64,000 nucleotides of DNA from Kribbella pittospori (GTDB lineage Bacteria; Actinomycetota; Actinomycetes; Propionibacteriales; Kribbellaceae), in contig NZ_SJKB01000009.1 in assembly GCF_004331465.1 (NCBI RefSeq), positions 1 to 64,000 of the forward strand, written 5' to 3'. A model generated the notes under the pieces. The model was not told the DNA's origin. It saw only the letters and a program-made list of their open reading frames with translations, and ran no database searches. A program made the position numbers and the translations under genes. Shown here piece by piece: positions 50,309 to 58,633 of the stretch; position 1 is the first letter of the stretch, and the number at the start of each line of letters is the position of its first letter.

Positions 50309-51411
50309 CCCCTGTGAGCGCTGTGGAGAACACGATCGAGGACCGGACGGGTCTGCCTTCCCTGGCCGTGGTCGGAGCGACCGGCGCGGTCGGGTCGGTG
50401 ATGCTGACCCTGCTCTCGACCCGGGAGAACGTCTGGGGAGAGATCCGGCTGATCGCGTCCGAGCGCTCTGCGGGCAAACGTTTGAAGGTCCGCGGCGAGG
50501 AGGTCGAGGTCGTCGCGATCAGCGAGGAGGCCTTCGACGGCATCGACGTCGCGATGTTCGACGTACCGGATGCGGTGTCGGCGCACTGGGCGCCGATCGC
50601 GGCCGCCAAGGGTGCCGTCGTGGTGGACAACTCCGGCGCGTTCCGGATGGACGCGGACGTCCCGTTGGTGGTGCCTGAGGTGAACGCCGAGGCAGCCCGG
50701 AACCGGCCGCGCGGCATCATCTCCAACCCGAACTGCACGACGCTGTCGATGATCGTCGCGATGGGTGCGCTGCACCACCGCTTCGAGCTCGAGCAACTGG
50801 TGGTCGCGTCGTACCAGGCCGCCTCGGGTGCCGGGCAGGAAGGCATCGACGCGCTGTACGACCAGCTGATGAAGGTGGCCGGCAATCGCGACCTCGGCAC
50901 CACGCCGGGCGATGTCCGCCGGGTGATCGGCAACGCCCTCGGCCCGTTCCCGGCGCCGCTCGCGCTGAACGTCGTTCCCTGGGCCGGGTCGCTGAAGGAC
51001 GACGGCTGGTCGTCGGAGGAGCTGAAGGTCCGCAACGAGTCGCGCAAGATCCTCGGTCTGCCGGATCTGAAGGTGTCCGCGACCTGCGTCCGGGTGCCGG
51101 TCGTCACCACGCACTCGTTGTCCGTGCACGCGCGGTTCGCGCAGGAGGTCGACGCCGACGAGGCTCGCGAGGTACTGCGGGATGCCCCGGGCGTGCTGCT
51201 GTTCGACAACCCGGCCGAGGGCGAGTTCCCGACCCCGGCCGACGTCGTCGGCACCGACCCGACCTGGGTCGGCCGGATCCGCAAGTCGCTGGACGACCCG
51301 AACTCGCTGGAGCTCTTCGTCTGCGGCGACAACCTGCGCAAGGGTGCGGCGCTGAACACCGCCCAGATCGCCGAGGTCGTCGCCAAGGAGTTCGCCGCGA
51401 CCGCGTCCTAG
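50305..51411 (+). CDS. asd: Aspartate-semialdehyde dehydrogenase
   Basis: The 368-residue enzyme reduces aspartyl phosphate to the semialdehyde with NADPH. It has the nucleotide loop VVGATGAVGSVMLTLLSTRE and the catalytic cysteine 144 in ISNPNCTTLSMIVAMGALHH. The substrate segment QAASGAGQEG follows. It starts with GTG, overlapping lysC, so the two enzymes of one branch are coupled. A terminator follows 18 bases after the stop. Confidence 0.96.
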   Translation: MTPVSAVENTIEDRTGLPSLAVVGATGAVGSVMLTLLSTRENVWGEIRLIASERSAGKRLKVRGEEVEVVAISEEAFDGIDVAMFDVPDAVSAHWAPIAAAKGAVVVDNSGAFRMDADVPLVVPEVNAEAARNRPRGIISNPNCTTLSMIVAMGALHHRFELEQLVVASYQAASGAGQEGIDALYDQLMKVAGNRDLGTTPGDVRRVIGNALGPFPAPLALNVVPWAGSLKDDGWSSEELKVRNESRKILGLPDLKVSATCVRVPVVTTHSLSVHARFAQEVDADEAREVLRDAPGVLLFDNPAEGEFPTPADVVGTDPTWVGRIRKSLDDPNSLELFVCGDNLRKGAALNTAQIAEVVAKEFAATAS

Positions 51412-51429
51412 AACCCCGGCAAAACAAGG

Positions 51430-51469
51430 CCCGTCGCCTGCCCGCCCGCCCCGGCGAGCAGGCGACGGG
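51430..51469 (+). terminator. Terminator of the lysC-asd operon
   Basis: A perfect 12-bp stem (51430-51441 with 51458-51469) with a 16-base loop lies just after asd. It may also serve the convergent regulator gene, which ends at 51475. Confidence 0.75.
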
Positions 51470-51474
51470 TGTCT

Positions 51475-52464
51475 CTACAGCCAGTTCTCCCGTGCGGCGT
51501 GCAGGGCGAGCTGGAAGCGGGTGCTGGCGCCGGTGCGGTTCATCAGGCGCTCCAGGTAGCGAAAGAAAGTACGTCGGCTGATACCCAGCGTACGGGCAAT
51601 CGTGTCGTCCGCGGCACCCGTGGCGAGCAACGCGAGCAGACGGCGTTCGATCGGCTCGAGCCGGTCGTCCTCGGCGCCGACCGATGCGTGCAGCGGCAGC
51701 GCGTTGCGCCAGCACAGCTCGAACATCCCGATCAGGGCGGTCAGCAGGCTGCTCGGCCGGATGATCAGCAGCGACCGGTTCACATCGGTGTCGCGCACCG
51801 ACATCGACACGAACGCGACCGAACCGTCGATGATCGTCAGCTTGGCCGGTACGTCGGGCAGCACCCGCGCCTGCTCGCCGGCCTCCACGCAGGGCAGGAT
51901 GTTCTCGGTCAGGTACCCCGGCACCTCGACCGACTCCGGTGAGTAGACGACCCGGTAGGACACGCCCCGCTTGAGGTGGTCGATCTCCTCCTGGTTCGGT
52001 CCGCCGATGTAGTACGGCGGGGAGTCGATCGCCAGGATCTCCCGCTGCGCACCGCCCTTGATCTGGTGGATGCGTTCGACGATCGCGTTGCCGGTGACGA
52101 CCTCGATCAGGTGCGTGGTCGACTCGTTGTGCACGGTCCGGCGGAACTCGTCGTACGCGTTCAGGACCTCGATCCGGGCCTGCTTCAGCTCGGACTCGCG
52201 GCGCAGCGTCATCGCCTCGAGGCCGGCGTCGGGTGGCACCGGGAGGAAGCGGGCATGGTCGGAACCGGATCGCCGGGCCAGGCCCGCCTGGACCAGTCCG
52301 CCGAGCGTGGCGTCGATGGTGGCCTCGCGGTCGGGGACCGCCTCGTCCAGTTCGGTGATCGACGACGGACCGGTCCGCAGCAGGTGCTGGTAGACCTTGA
52401 TCTCGTCGTTGCTGAGTCCGAGCACCTTCAGATGGTCGAAACGCTCCGTGTCCAATGGGCTCAC
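51475..52464 (-). CDS. TrmB-like / LuxR-type HTH transcriptional regulator
   Basis: About 329 residues. An N-terminal TrmB-type winged helix (KVLGLSNDEIKVYQHLLRTG) is followed by a ligand-like middle region, and the C-terminus has a second helix-turn-helix (LEPIERRLLALLATGAADDT and LGISRRTFFRYLERLMNRTG) of LuxR type. The longer frame starts at 52494, but GTG at 52464 has a strong AGGGGAG five bases upstream. No neighbouring target is clear, because the adjacent region is gene-poor. Confidence 0.82.
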   Translation of the reverse strand: MSPLDTERFDHLKVLGLSNDEIKVYQHLLRTGPSSITELDEAVPDREATIDATLGGLVQAGLARRSGSDHARFLPVPPDAGLEAMTLRRESELKQARIEVLNAYDEFRRTVHNESTTHLIEVVTGNAIVERIHQIKGGAQREILAIDSPPYYIGGPNQEEIDHLKRGVSYRVVYSPESVEVPGYLTENILPCVEAGEQARVLPDVPAKLTIIDGSVAFVSMSVRDTDVNRSLLIIRPSSLLTALIGMFELCWRNALPLHASVGAEDDRLEPIERRLLALLATGAADDTIARTLGISRRTFFRYLERLMNRTGASTRFQLALHAARENWL

Positions 52465-52658
52465 AACTCTCCCCTCCCTTCCGAGTGCTGTCACTGTCCG
52501 CTACCGCCCCTCCAGAGTAGGACGGTCGATCCAGTGCCGGTTGCACTGTCCGTGTCGCCCTGAATGCACCCAGCGATATTTGTTGTCCTGTCAGCATTCT
52601 TGTGCCGTGTCACCATCTGGCCACCATTTCCGCGCAGTTGTGAGCGAGAATTGAGGTC

Positions 52659-52701
52659 CAGCAGCCCGGCGACGGACCACCTGAGCGCCGCCGGGCTGCT
52701 G
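52659..52701. terminator. Strong GC-rich hairpin in the gene-poor region
   Basis: A perfect 13-bp stem (52659-52671 with 52689-52701) with a 17-base loop is followed by TTCCAATT on the plus strand. No gene ends next to it, so it may end an unannotated short transcript from either side. Confidence 0.5.
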
Positions 52702-52867
52702 TTCCAATTCTGGCCCGAGTTCGCTGTTCCGTCAGCGGAGCCCGTTTCGGTTGGGTCTCGATCCCGGCGCATCGGTGCCCTCGCACTCCCGTGCCATCAC
52801 CGGCTGTGCTGGAGGGTGTACAAACTGTGCATCTCCATCGTGAGGCCGATGAGGAGGAGAAGCGCCG

Positions 52868-53299
52868 ATGCGACCGGTTCCGCCCCGTTCCGCCGCTTGC
52901 TGTGGTGCTGCCGTCCCCAGTGTCCGGTCGTGGCTCCCCGTCCTTGGGTCACGCTGCCGGGCAGTGTCTTCCGTCACCGGCCTCGGGTCCGTCTCGACGT
53001 CTGCTGCGCGCACCTGCTGGCGATCGCAGCCGATCCGGGGACGTGCCCACGGCGCGATGACCGCCGCCCTGGTCATCGTGCCTGCCGATCCGGTGTCCGC
53101 CCGTCCCGTCTCCGCCCAGCGCGGACGGGTCACCGGATCGCCGGTTGCGGCCGTGTCGCCCCTGACACGGCCCGGGCCCCGGGAGGTGCCGAGCGGAGCT
53201 CCGTGGATGGTGAGGCTGTCCATGGCGCGCGGGGACATCGTGTCCCCCGTCCGGCTCGCCCCGGCCAGGAAGCACAGCCTGGGGCCCACCGCCGGCTGA
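52868..53299 (+). CDS. Doubtful small ORF, 143 codons
   Basis: The ATG has an unusually strong AGGAGGAG about eight bases upstream. The product is Ala/Pro/Arg/Ser-rich with no recognisable domain, starting MRPVPPRSAACCGAAVPSVR. Third codon positions are mostly G or C but less extremely than in neighbouring genes. It may be an uncharacterised small protein, or only a chance frame in GC-rich DNA. Confidence 0.25.
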   Translation: MRPVPPRSAACCGAAVPSVRSWLPVLGSRCRAVSSVTGLGSVSTSAARTCWRSQPIRGRAHGAMTAALVIVPADPVSARPVSAQRGRVTGSPVAAVSPLTRPGPREVPSGAPWMVRLSMARGDIVSPVRLAPARKHSLGPTAG

Positions 53300-53475
53300 C
53301 ACCGGTCCAGACCACTGGTGTCCTGGTGCGACATATCACGCCGCCGAGGCGAACTTCGGGACCCGGCCGGACGTCGTACAGGGGAATTGACCGCGATTTG
53401 ATCTTGCTCTCTGGTGTTCGCGAGAGTGCTTGGTGAGCATGGTCCGCGTGCCGTTTTGATGCTCTGGAAGGCGTT

Positions 53476-53505
53476 TTGGCCGTCGCAGGTCGTCAAATGT
53501 ATATT
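53476..53505 (+). promoter_or_regulatory. Candidate promoter for the glycopolymer ABC operon
   Basis: TTGGCC (53476-53481), 18 bases and TATATT (53500-53505) make a reasonable sigma-70 promoter about 217 bases before the first operon gene. No operator was recognised. Confidence 0.4.
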
Positions 53506-53721
53506 CCGCATAACGATCGGCGACGGGCGACATCTTCCAGATGGTTCACCCAATCGGACGCGAAGTTGGTAGCCGTCTGTACGTCGTTGCTCACTATGGA
53601 GGACCACCGTGTCGTCGGCCAAGTGCCAGGTCCGCTACTCTGCTCCCGGTCTGCGTGGCTGCGAACGGCAGGAGTTCGGGCGGCGCGGACTCGACTTCCG
53701 GCAGAGAGAGGCGTCGCCTGA

Positions 53722-54588
53722 ATGAACGCGACTAGCGTCGACGAGGAGTTCAACCCGTCGGTGCACGTGTACGAACCGCACAAGGTCGGCCTGCCGCCGT
53801 TGCGTCCCTATTTCAAGGCGCTGTGGCAGCGGCGGGAGTTCGCGGCCGAGATGTCCCGGACGAACATCCGGGCCGCCAACACCAACACCTTCTTCGGACA
53901 GGTGTGGCTGGTGCTGAACCCGTTGCTCCTGGCGGCTGTCTACTACCTGCTGACCGAGATCATCGCGGGTGGGGCCAGCAAGACCGACGGGTCGGAGCGG
54001 TTCGCGCACATGTGTGGCGGCCTGTTCGTCTTCTATTACTTCTCCAGTGCGATGACGGCCGGAGCAACCAGCGTCGTCGGCGGCGGCAAGTTGCTGATGA
54101 ACATGTCGTTCCCCCGGATGCTGCTGCCTCTGTCGGCGTTGCGGACGGCGTTCTTCCGCTTCCTGCCGACGATGGTTGTGTACATGGCGATCCACCTGAT
54201 CATGGGCCAGCCGCTGCGGTGGCCGATGCTGCTCGCGCCGGCGTTCCTGGTCATGCTGACGTTCTTCGCCGCCGGCATGGGCATGATCTTCGCCGCGCTG
54301 CAGGTGTACTTCCGGGACACGACCTCCTTCCTGCCGTACTTCGTCCGGATCTGGCTGTACCTGTCCCCGGTGCTGTGGTTCGCCGAGCAGGCCCCGCCCA
54401 GGTTCAAGGGCTTCATCCAGTACAACCCGCTCTACTCGCTGATCGGCGGCTGGACCGACCTGCTCGTCCGCGGTGACATCCCGCCGTTGAAGATGTGGGT
54501 CGGAGCCGGGTTCTGGGCGGTCCTCGCCGCCGTGGTCGGCTCGTTGTTCTTCATGTCGAGGGAGCGTGAGTTCGTTGTCCGTCTCTGA
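53722..54588 (+). CDS. ABC-2 type polysaccharide exporter permease (TagG/Wzm)
   Basis: The 288-residue membrane subunit has the family start SVDEEFNPSVHVYEPHKVGL and six helices (VWLVLNPLLLAAVYYLLTEI; FVFYYFSSAMTAGATSVVGG). A late cytoplasmic and helical part reads LPYFVRIWLYLSPVLWFAEQ. It moves a lipid-linked glycopolymer such as teichoic or teichuronic acid across the membrane. The next gene encodes its ATPase and overlaps it by 23 bases. Confidence 0.92.
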   Translation: MNATSVDEEFNPSVHVYEPHKVGLPPLRPYFKALWQRREFAAEMSRTNIRAANTNTFFGQVWLVLNPLLLAAVYYLLTEIIAGGASKTDGSERFAHMCGGLFVFYYFSSAMTAGATSVVGGGKLLMNMSFPRMLLPLSALRTAFFRFLPTMVVYMAIHLIMGQPLRWPMLLAPAFLVMLTFFAAGMGMIFAALQVYFRDTTSFLPYFVRIWLYLSPVLWFAEQAPPRFKGFIQYNPLYSLIGGWTDLLVRGDIPPLKMWVGAGFWAVLAAVVGSLFFMSREREFVVRL

Positions 54589-55393
54589 GGCTGAGAAGAA
54601 ATCGATGCAGAAGACCGAGTCGGCGATGCCCGCCGTCAAGGTGCAGGACGTGTCCATCACCTACCGCACCACGTTCGAGCGAGTGCCGACGTTCAAGAGC
54701 GCGATCGTGCGGTTCGGTCGCGGCGAGCGGGCCATCCGCGAGGTCAAGGCCGTGCAGAACGTCTCCTTCGACGTGGACCACGGCACCACCATCGGCATCA
54801 TCGGTGCGAACGGCGCGGGCAAGTCGACGCTGATGCGGTCGATCGCCGGCATCCTGCCGCCGACCTCGGGCCGGATCGAGGTGCACGGCCGGGTCAGCAC
54901 CCTGCTGTCGCTGGGCGTCGGCTTCAACGCGGCCCTGTCCGGCCGCGAGAACGTCGTACTCGGTGGACTGGCCGCGGGCCTCAGCCGCAAGGCGATCCAG
55001 GAGCGGTACGAGGAGATCGCGGAGTTCGCCGAGCTCGGTGACTTCATGGAGATGCCGATGCGGACGTACTCGTCCGGCATGTTCAGCCGGCTGGCGTTCT
55101 CGGTCGCGGTCCACATGGATCCGGACATCCTGCTGATCGACGAGGCCCTGTCGGCCGGCGACGCGTCCTTCAAGTCCAAGGCCGCGGCCAAGATGAACGA
55201 ACTGGTCACCAACAGCCGGACCATGTTCCTGGTCAGCCACGCGATGAGCAGCGTCCGGGATCTGTGCAACGACTGCATCTGGCTGCACAAGGGCAAGGTG
55301 ATGATGCGCGGTGAGCCCAACGAGGTGATCACGGCGTACACCAAGTTCCTCCAGGTCGGTGAGAAGGAATCCGTCTCTCTCGAGGACCTCTGA
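54566..55393 (+). CDS. ABC transporter ATPase for polysaccharide export (TagH/Wzt)
   Basis: This 275-residue ATPase has Walker A GANGAGKST at 80-88, signature TYSSGMFSRLAFSVAVHMDP, Walker B DILLIDEALSAGD and the export-type motif VSTLLSLGVGFNAALSGREN, typical of TagH/Wzt proteins. It lacks the long C-terminal carbohydrate-binding extension of some Wzt proteins. GTG at 54566 is the first possible start. ATG 54605 would shorten it by 13 residues. It pairs with the upstream permease. Confidence 0.94.
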   Translation: MSSLSVSEAEKKSMQKTESAMPAVKVQDVSITYRTTFERVPTFKSAIVRFGRGERAIREVKAVQNVSFDVDHGTTIGIIGANGAGKSTLMRSIAGILPPTSGRIEVHGRVSTLLSLGVGFNAALSGRENVVLGGLAAGLSRKAIQERYEEIAEFAELGDFMEMPMRTYSSGMFSRLAFSVAVHMDPDILLIDEALSAGDASFKSKAAAKMNELVTNSRTMFLVSHAMSSVRDLCNDCIWLHKGKVMMRGEPNEVITAYTKFLQVGEKESVSLEDL

Positions 55394-55395
55394 CC

Positions 55396-56514
55396 ATGCC
55401 CAATACCGGGCCCCACGCCGGGTCACGCAATACGGCGCCGGACGTGGGGATCATCACGACCGGTCACGACGTCGCCGACGCGCGCCTGCACAAGATCACC
55501 GCGGCCCTGCACCACCGGGGCCTGAGCGTCGAGCTGTGGGGTCTGGGTGAGGCCGAAGGCGGGCCGGTCGGCGCGGTCGTCCATGCCGGTCCCCGGGGCA
55601 ACCTGGTCCAGCGGATGGCCCGGACCGCGGTGCTGCCGTGGCGGACCAACGCGAAGGTGGTGTTGACGGTCGATCCGGACATGATCCCGGTCACCCGTCT
55701 CGTCACCACCCTGCGCCGTCGCAAGATGGTTGCCGACGTTCACGAGGACTACGACCTGCTGCTCGCCGACCGGGCCTGGGCGAGGGGACCGGCCGGCCTT
55801 CCGGCCCGGCTGATCGTCCGGGCGGGTTCCAAGCTGGCCGCCGGCGCCGACCTGACCGTCGTCGCCGACTCGCATCTGGCCCCGCACGAGGCGAAGCGGC
55901 GGCTGGTCGTCCAGAACTTTCCCTACGTGCCGTTCCTGTGGCCGACGCCGCCTTCGGGCCCGCCGCGGGCGGTGTACATCGGGGACCTGCGGGCCAGCCG
56001 TGGCCTGTTCGACATGGTCGAGACCGTCGCCGCGGCACCGGACTGGTCACTCGACCTGGTCGGCCCGGTGGCGTCGTCGGACTGGGACCAGCTTCAGGCC
56101 CGGATCGAGCAGTCCGATCTGGCCGGCCGGGTCCGGCTGCACGGGCGGCAGCCACCGGCCGACGCGTGGCGGCTGGCGCAAGGCGCCTGGGCCAGCCTGG
56201 CCATGCTGCAGCCGACACCGGCGTTCGTGGAAGCGATGCCGTCCAAGATCTACGAGTACCTCGCCAGCGGCCTTCCCGTCCTGTCCACCCGGCTGCCCCG
56301 GCAGACCAAGGTGATCGAGGAGTCCGGTGGCGGGGTCCTGGTGGACTCGGTGGCGGAGGCGTCCGAGATCCTGCTGCGCTGGTCCGCTGATCCCGGTGAG
56401 CTGGAGAAACTGCGCGACCACGCGCTTCAGTGGGCGGCCGACAATCTGCCCGCGACCACGCCGTACGACGAACTGGCCGACGCGATTCTCAACCTGCTAA
56501 GAGGAAGTGCATGA
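55396..56514 (+). CDS. Glycosyltransferase (GT4-like)
   Basis: The 372-residue enzyme has two Rossmann halves: an N-terminal acceptor part with VGIITTGHDVADARLHKITA and a donor part with AVYIGDLRASRGLFDMVETV, then EAMPSKIYEYLASGLPVLST and the E-x7-E region near TPAFVEAMPSKIYEY, as in GT4 enzymes that use UDP-sugars. The linkage is unknown. It follows the ABC ATPase by two bases and overlaps the next glycosyltransferase by four. Confidence 0.85.
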   Translation: MPNTGPHAGSRNTAPDVGIITTGHDVADARLHKITAALHHRGLSVELWGLGEAEGGPVGAVVHAGPRGNLVQRMARTAVLPWRTNAKVVLTVDPDMIPVTRLVTTLRRRKMVADVHEDYDLLLADRAWARGPAGLPARLIVRAGSKLAAGADLTVVADSHLAPHEAKRRLVVQNFPYVPFLWPTPPSGPPRAVYIGDLRASRGLFDMVETVAAAPDWSLDLVGPVASSDWDQLQARIEQSDLAGRVRLHGRQPPADAWRLAQGAWASLAMLQPTPAFVEAMPSKIYEYLASGLPVLSTRLPRQTKVIEESGGGVLVDSVAEASEILLRWSADPGELEKLRDHALQWAADNLPATTPYDELADAILNLLRGSA

Positions 56515-57833
56515 AGGACCGCCCACACATGCTGTACGTCGCCTGGGGCTTCCCGCCCTGCCGAGGAGGCGGTGTCTACCGGGCCCTGGCCACGGCCAAC
56601 CGGTTCGCCGCGCTCGGCTGGAAGGTGACCGTGCTGACGGCCGACCGCGAGACGTTCCACCGGTTCACCGGCGCCGACCTGACCCTGGAGGAGCGGGTCG
56701 ACCCGTCCATCGAGGTGGTCCGGGTGCCGTTCGACTGGCCGATCCTCGAGGCCGACCTGCGCCGGTGGTCCAAGCGCCGCGCCCTCAACCCGAAGGTCTG
56801 GAGCAAGTGGCGGACCAAGCAGGACCACGTCCCGTTCCCGGAGACCGGGTACGGGCCGTGGCGCTCGGTCATCGAGAAGGCCGCGGACCGGATCCACAAG
56901 GCGCACAAGGTCGACCTGACGGTCGCCACCGCGAACCCGAACGTCGCGTTCACCCCGGCGTACCTGCTGCACAAGAAGTACGGCGTGCCGTACGTGATGG
57001 ACTACCGCGACGCGTGGCTGCTGGATGTGTTCACCGGTGACCGGCTGCACGAGCCGAAGAGCCGCGCGGCCCGCTGGGAGAAGAAACTGGTCGACTCCGC
57101 GCGCGAGATCTGGTTCGTGAACGACCCGATCCGCGACTGGCACGAGAAGCTCTACCCGGCGCACGCGCACAAGATGCACACGGTCTCCAACGGCTTCGAC
57201 GCCGATCTGGTGCCGGACACCACCGACCGCGGCCCGGCCGGCGATCGGCCGCTGACCTTCGGGTACGTCGGCACCGTGTCGCCGAAGGTCCCGCTGACCG
57301 AGTTCGTCGAGGGCTGGCAGTTGGCCCGCTCGCAGTCCGAAGAGATGGACGGTGCGAAGGCCAAGATCTACGGCTACCTCGGGTACTACGCCCAGCCGCG
57401 GGCCGACATGCTTGCCACGATCAACAAAGCCACCGACGACGGGGTCAGCTACGAGGGTCCCGTCGGCAAGGCGGAGATCGCCCGGGCGTACGACGAGTTC
57501 GACGTCCAGCTGCTGATGCTGGGCAAGGGGCGGTACGTGACCAGCGGCAAGGTGTTCGAGTACCTCGCGACCGGGTTGCCGATCGTGTCCGTGCACGACC
57601 CGGAGAACGCGGCGTCCGACGTACTGCGTGGTCATCCGTTGTGGTTCCCGGTGACGGACGTGACGCCGGAGGCGATCGGGGCCGCGCTGATCGAGGCGGC
57701 GCACGCGGCTCGTACTGCGGACGAGGGGATCCGGGAGAAGGCGCGTGAGTTCGGTGCGTCGTACCGGCGGGATCTGCAGCTGGATCCGCGGATCGAGTCG
57801 CTGGCCGCGTCCGTGCAGGGGGTGGCGGCGTGA
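56511..57833 (+). CDS. Glycosyltransferase (GT4-like)
   Basis: About 440 residues. It opens with MLYVAWGFPPCRGGGVYRAL, the glycine-rich acceptor loop of GT4 enzymes, and includes NPNVAFTPAYLLHKKYGVPY, VMDYRDAWL and SGKVFEYLATGLPIVSVHDP as the donor-binding segment. ATG at 56511 overlaps the preceding stop. The longer frame upstream overlaps that gene and is not conserved-looking. It probably adds one residue of the surface polymer. The next gene overlaps by four bases. Confidence 0.88.
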   Translation: MKDRPHMLYVAWGFPPCRGGGVYRALATANRFAALGWKVTVLTADRETFHRFTGADLTLEERVDPSIEVVRVPFDWPILEADLRRWSKRRALNPKVWSKWRTKQDHVPFPETGYGPWRSVIEKAADRIHKAHKVDLTVATANPNVAFTPAYLLHKKYGVPYVMDYRDAWLLDVFTGDRLHEPKSRAARWEKKLVDSAREIWFVNDPIRDWHEKLYPAHAHKMHTVSNGFDADLVPDTTDRGPAGDRPLTFGYVGTVSPKVPLTEFVEGWQLARSQSEEMDGAKAKIYGYLGYYAQPRADMLATINKATDDGVSYEGPVGKAEIARAYDEFDVQLLMLGKGRYVTSGKVFEYLATGLPIVSVHDPENAASDVLRGHPLWFPVTDVTPEAIGAALIEAAHAARTADEGIREKAREFGASYRRDLQLDPRIESLAASVQGVAA

Positions 57834-58633
57834 AGACCGTGGTCCTGCTGAGCACCCGGCGCCTCCCACCGACGTACTTCGACACAGTCCGCGAAGACCT
57901 CGGCAACCAGGAGCTCTCCCTCGACGTCATCGCCTGGATGCCCCCGTCTGGTTATGTCGCCGACAAGGTCCACACCTTCACCCTGATCGGCCCAGGCCGC
58001 ATGCCGGTTGCACCTCCGGTTGAAGTGGTCGTCGAGGCGGATCCGACTGAGGAAGCACCGGATGCGGTCATCGCTCCTGAGGCGGTTGCCGGGCCGGAGT
58101 CCGTGGTTGGTGAGTCGGATGTCGCACCCGCTGCGGCTGAGGTTCCTGCCGATGCGGCGGAAGGCGAGGCTGCCACATCCGCCGCTTCCGCCGAGGATGT
58201 GCAGTCCACAGCCGGTTCCCCCCAACCCACCGCAACCCCGGCGGGCGCTGCGCCCACGACTCGGCCGGCGGCGAAGCCGCGGCCTACGGGGATCAAGCGG
58301 GTTCGGAAGGCTTTGGGGTGGCGGTATCGGCGGGTTCGGAAGGTTGCGGGCAAGGTGTTGCCTAAGGCAATCAAGACGTCGGGGCCGGTGAAGTTCCTGC
58401 GCGGGAACCGGGCCAGCAAGGATCTGGGCAAGACGTACTGGGGCCGGATCGAGAGCCGTCGCGATGTACTGACGACGATCGAGAAGGCGGATGTCGTCAT
58501 CGCCCTCGACGCCGGTGCGATCTGGGCCGGCTGGAACCTCGGCCAGCGCCGCGGCAGCGTCCCCGTCGTCCTCGGTCTCCCGGCCGCCCGCCGCGAGCTG
58601 GATCAGCTGAAAGTCCCGGCAGGTAATGGGTGA
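57830..58633 (+). CDS. Hypothetical protein with acidic linker in the glycopolymer cluster
   Basis: I do not recognise this 267-residue protein. The N-terminal 58 residues are compact (VKTVVLLSTRRLPPTYFDTV). Residues 60-140 form an acidic Ala/Pro/Glu-rich linker, 145-195 is strongly basic (GIKRVRKALGWRYRRVRKVA), and the C-terminus resembles a Rossmann strand (ADVVIALDAGAIWAGWNLGQ). No membrane helix is seen. It overlaps genes on both sides (GTG at 57830 in a four-base overlap), so it belongs to the operon. It may be a scaffold or a degenerate glycosyltransferase. Confidence 0.7.
   Translation: MKTVVLLSTRRLPPTYFDTVREDLGNQELSLDVIAWMPPSGYVADKVHTFTLIGPGRMPVAPPVEVVVEADPTEEAPDAVIAPEAVAGPESVVGESDVAPAAAEVPADAAEGEAATSAASAEDVQSTAGSPQPTATPAGAAPTTRPAAKPRPTGIKRVRKALGWRYRRVRKVAGKVLPKAIKTSGPVKFLRGNRASKDLGKTYWGRIESRRDVLTTIEKADVVIALDAGAIWAGWNLGQRRGSVPVVLGLPAARRELDQLKVPAGNG

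Larger units (their letters stand above)
52465..53721. other. 1.25-kb region with no assured gene
   Basis: Between the TrmB-like regulator and the ABC exporter, no frame is protein-like with good support. The part up to 52760 and the part from 53370 to 53720 are relatively AT-rich for this genome, while 52860-53300 is GC-rich. It holds a strong hairpin (52659-52701), one small open frame with a good ribosome site (52868) and a candidate promoter (53476-53505). A long leader, small RNA or decayed gene are all possible. Confidence 0.6.

Noticed and set aside
52732..53622. Minus-strand 296-codon frame in the gene-poor region
   Set aside because: Composition is like random GC-rich translation, with no domain and no ribosome site. 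The hairpin just beyond its stop is suggestive, but not enough to call it a gene.
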